From NCBI GenBank assembly GCA_041621405.1, contig JBFKAV010000149.1, forward strand, positions 1-8,376: a stretch of 8,376 bases of DNA, written 5' to 3'. This DNA is from JBFKAV01 sp041621405. GTDB lineage: Bacteria; Pseudomonadota; Alphaproteobacteria; Rhodobacterales; Rhodobacteraceae. The notes below the pieces were generated by a model. That model was not told the origin of the DNA, searched no databases, and was given only the letters and a program-made list of their open reading frames with translations. Shown one piece after another: positions 5,994 to 8,376 of the stretch (within the stretch, counting starts at the first letter, position 1; the number at the start of each line of letters is the position of its first letter). The translations under genes were made by a program, and so were the position numbers.

Positions 5994-8376
5994 CTATTCC
6001 GCCGCCCGGAGCGGCTTTTCGGGAAACTCGGCGGCGAGATCGTCGGCGCGGCTGCCTGGGGCGGCCGAGGGCAGCTCTTCCCAGACGATCTCGGTCGGTC
6101 GCACCTTCCTGACGGCGCGCCTCAGCGCGGCATCGCGCGCCTCGCGGCTGCCCTTGCCCAGCGACAGCGCCTTGAGCGCGGAGGCGGTGCTGTAGGCGCC
6201 GATCCCGATCCAGATTCGCAGCGCCAGGAGCGAGGGCGTCAAGATGAGGGTCAGCACCGTGGCGGTGCCGAGGCCGAAGACCACCGCGGTGGCGAGCTGC
6301 TTCCACCAAAGCGCCGTCGGGCTGTTGATCGAGTAGCCGCCGTTGAGGAAGTCGAGCGACAGCCCGAACATCATCGGCGCCAGGCCCGCCATCGTGGTGA
6401 TCGTGGTCAGGAGCACCGGCCTAAGCCGCTGCTCGGCGGTGCGGATGATCGCCTCGATCTGCGGCATGTAGCGGCGGAAGTCCTGATAGGTGTCGATCAG
6501 CACGATGTTGTTGTTCACCACGATCCCGGCCAGCGCGACGATGCCGACCCCGGTCATGATGATCGAGAACGGCTGCTCCATCACCAGCATCCCGATCAGC
6601 ACGCCGGTGGTCGAGAGCACCACGGCGACGAGCACCAGCACCGAGTTGTAGAAGGAGTTGAACTGCGCGAGCAGGATGATGAACATCAGCCCCAGCGCCC
6701 CGGCGAAGGCCTGGGTCAGGAAGGCCTGGCTCTCGGTTTGGTCTTCCTGGTCGCCGGTCCATTCCCAGGCAACGCCCGCGGGCAGGGGCCGCTCGGCCTG
6801 AAGCCAGTCGGTCAGCATCGCGATCCGTTCGTTGGCGTTGATCGGGCTGCCGTCGGGGTTGCTCAGCCCGGGTGCCACGTCGGCCTTCACGTCGTAGAAA
6901 CGTTCCTGGTTCACGCGGTCGATGCGGCCGAGCTTGGCCACCGGCTTGCGGCTGACGAAGTTGGCAAGGGGCACCAGGCCGGCCGAGGTGCGGACCTTCA
7001 GCTCGTCGAGCGTCGAGAGCACCCGGTCCTGCTCGGGCAGCCGCACCCGGATCTCGATCTCCTCGTCCGAGCTGTCGACTCGCATCGTGTCGAGCAGGAT
7101 CCCTCTGGTGACGAGCTGCACCATCGCGCCCACGGTGGCGACGTCGGCGCCGTAGCGTCCCGCCTTCTCGACGTCGACGTCGATCTGCCAGTCGATGCCC
7201 GGCAGCGGCAGGCTGTCCTCGATGTCGATGATGCCTTCGGTCGCCTCGAACCTCTCTCGCACGACGGCCACAGCCTCGCGCAGGGCGCGCCAGTCGTCGC
7301 CTTTCAGGCGCAGGTGGACCGGCTTGCCCGAGGCCGGCCCGCGGGCAAGGTTCAGCATCTCGATCTCGATCCCGGGTAGGCGGCGCAGCGCCGCCTCCAT
7401 CTTCGCCACGATGACGTCGCCGTCGAGCTCGGGGTCGTCCTTGCGGTCCTCCCAGCGGTCGAGCTCGATCTGGAGCTGGCCGATGGTGTCGAGCGGAGCC
7501 TGGCCGCCGCCGGTGTTCTGGTTCAGCCCGCCCTGGCCGGCGAAGGAGAAGACGCTGTCGACCCCCTCGAGCCCGGCCACCACCGCCTCGGCCTCGGCAA
7601 CGAGGGCGTCCTTCTCGGCCAGGCTGAAGTTGCCCCGGGCGCGGACGTAGACGATGACCTGCTCGGGCTCGCTTTCGACGAAGAACTCCACGCCCCGGTT
7701 GTGCTGGCCAAAATAGGTGAAGGTGGAGACCACGAAGGCCACGATGCCGGCGATCACCACGAGCGGCATCACCGGGTTTCCTGCGATCAGCGCGATCAGG
7801 CGGCCGAAGGGCGAGCGGCGGTAGCCTGCCGAAATGCGTCGCGGCGCGCGCTCGATCTTGGCCGCACCGATGGTGATCGAGGTGAAGGTGGCGCCGAGCA
7901 GGAACAGCCCGGCCCCGGGAAGCCACCAGAGCCCGGCAGGAACGGCCCCCGCCGGGATCAGGTAACCCGGGTTCAGAAGTTGCATCGCGCCGGCGAAGAC
8001 GAGCCACGCCGAAGGCAGCACCAGCGCGGCACGCACCAGCCACGGCAGCGGCATCAACGCCGCCGAGGCGTGCTCGAACTTGCGCGTCATCCGCCCGGCC
8101 ACGCCGCCCATCACCGGCAGGTAGATCAGCGCCACGACGAGCGAAGCCGAGAGCACGAAGATCAGCGTGACAGGCAGCATCCCCATGAACTCGCCCGGCA
8201 CGCCGGGCCAGAACAGCATCGGCAAGAAGGCGCAGAGCGTCGTGGCGGTCGACGAGACCACCGGCCAGAACATCCGGTGCGCCGCTTCAACGTAGGCGGC
8301 CATAGGCCCGGATCCCTCCTGGATGCGCTTGTCGGCGTATTCGACGACGACGATCGCGCCGTCGACGAGCATCCCC
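5994..8376 (-). CDS. RND efflux permease (AcrB/HAE1-like), C-terminal part (5' end outside window)
   Basis: This minus-strand frame runs from the window edge to the stop at 5996-5994 (TAG) and shows 794 codons (793 complete residues and the stop); the first third or so is missing. It is an inner-membrane, proton-driven RND pump subunit that normally works with a periplasmic adaptor and an outer-membrane channel. Numbering from the Met at 8372: the TM4 motif LVDGAIVVVE (2-11); hydrophobic segments about 35-58 and 63-90 (TM5-6); two further hydrophobic segments about 110-133 and 144-172; TM7 about 200-220; a periplasmic porter region about 221-550; TM8-TM12 about 553-571, 576-598, 602-628, 648-672 and 692-716; and a charged tail 737-792. 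D4 aligns with AcrB D407, but D408 is Gly and K940 is Asn (VVNNNIVLID). Substrate unknown; drugs or lipophilic compounds are typical. The adaptor gene, if linked, would lie beyond the right edge. The Met at 8372 is internal, not a start. Confidence 0.88.
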   Translation of the reverse strand, partial: GMLVDGAIVVVEYADKRIQEGSGPMAAYVEAAHRMFWPVVSSTATTLCAFLPMLFWPGVPGEFMGMLPVTLIFVLSASLVVALIYLPVMGGVAGRMTRKFEHASAALMPLPWLVRAALVLPSAWLVFAGAMQLLNPGYLIPAGAVPAGLWWLPGAGLFLLGATFTSITIGAAKIERAPRRISAGYRRSPFGRLIALIAGNPVMPLVVIAGIVAFVVSTFTYFGQHNRGVEFFVESEPEQVIVYVRARGNFSLAEKDALVAEAEAVVAGLEGVDSVFSFAGQGGLNQNTGGGQAPLDTIGQLQIELDRWEDRKDDPELDGDVIVAKMEAALRRLPGIEIEMLNLARGPASGKPVHLRLKGDDWRALREAVAVVRERFEATEGIIDIEDSLPLPGIDWQIDVDVEKAGRYGADVATVGAMVQLVTRGILLDTMRVDSSDEEIEIRVRLPEQDRVLSTLDELKVRTSAGLVPLANFVSRKPVAKLGRIDRVNQERFYDVKADVAPGLSNPDGSPINANERIAMLTDWLQAERPLPAGVAWEWTGDQEDQTESQAFLTQAFAGALGLMFIILLAQFNSFYNSVLVLVAVVLSTTGVLIGMLVMEQPFSIIMTGVGIVALAGIVVNNNIVLIDTYQDFRRYMPQIEAIIRTAEQRLRPVLLTTITTMAGLAPMMFGLSLDFLNGGYSINSPTALWWKQLATAVVFGLGTATVLTLILTPSLLALRIWIGIGAYSTASALKALSLGKGSREARDAALRRAVRKVRPTEIVWEELPSAAPGSRADDLAAEFPEKPLRAAE
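6001..6019 (+). terminator. Possible intrinsic terminator of the uvrA-VOC transcript
   Basis: GCCGC (6001-6005) and GCGGC (6011-6015) form a 5-bp all-GC stem around CCGGA, followed by TTTT (6016-6019), on the plus strand 9 nt after the VOC stop. A second small hairpin, AGCCGC-CGC-GCGGCT (5975-5989), overlaps the VOC stop. The stem is short and the T-tract brief, so efficiency is uncertain. The element lies inside the 3' coding end of the minus-strand RND gene. Confidence 0.35.

Noticed and set aside
5595..7379. Plus-strand open frame (594 codons) running from within uvrA through the VOC gene and into the antisense of the RND gene
   Set aside because: It overlaps three confidently identified genes, is Arg/His/Asp-rich without domain features, and is a composition artefact.
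6421..8043. Second minus-strand frame (540 codons) inside the RND gene
   Set aside because: It is out of frame with the RND permease, extremely Arg/Gly/Ala-rich, and has no recognisable motif.

Overview
The window is high-GC DNA with dense genes and short intergenic gaps. It most likely comes from an alphaproteobacterium, plausibly a Rhodobacterales-type organism. The best taxonomic clue is a perfect GTTC-N7-GTTC element upstream of uvrA, which is the LexA (SOS) box form known from alphaproteobacteria. The protein sequences, including a CPVSG variant in UvrA, fit that assignment. It looks like ordinary chromosome: I see no insertion sequence, phage gene, CRISPR array, tRNA or rRNA.

Layout. 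(1) 1-423 +: the C-terminal end of an MFS transporter whose start lies outside the window. (2) 482-1054 +: a DUF924 family protein starting at GTG. (3) 1055-1149: a short gap with two stem-loops, an AT-rich cluster of alternating TAAAC/GTTTA arms and a strong Shine-Dalgarno sequence. (4) 1150-2544 +: lpdA, a complete dihydrolipoyl dehydrogenase (E3). (5) 2545-2752: a control region with two mutually exclusive hairpins, the SOS box and a weak promoter candidate. (6) 2753-5626 +: uvrA, the damage-recognition ATPase of nucleotide excision repair, interrupted by one in-frame TAG codon at 5111-5113. (7) 5632-5991 +: a small VOC (glyoxalase/bleomycin-resistance fold) protein, 5 nt after uvrA and probably co-transcribed. 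(8) 5994-8376 -: the C-terminal two thirds or so of an RND efflux permease, convergent with the VOC gene and separated from it by 2 nt.

The main observation is the broken uvrA. Reading through the TAG gives a collinear protein of normal length (957 codons) with every motif of both ATPase domains intact. The stop falls after the second Walker A and the C-terminal zinc-binding cysteines, and before the second ABC signature and Walker B. The change looks like one substitution (AAG to TAG), and the codon forms one arm of a perfect 6-bp inverted repeat. Two other genes in the window end in TAG (uvrA itself and the RND gene), so genome-wide amber reassignment is unlikely. The plausible explanations are a recent nonsense mutation, a sequencing or assembly error, or local readthrough.

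I do not see a new multi-gene system here. The other points worth a look are the repeat cluster upstream of lpdA, the hairpins upstream of uvrA, and extra hydrophobic segments plus altered proton-relay positions in the RND permease.
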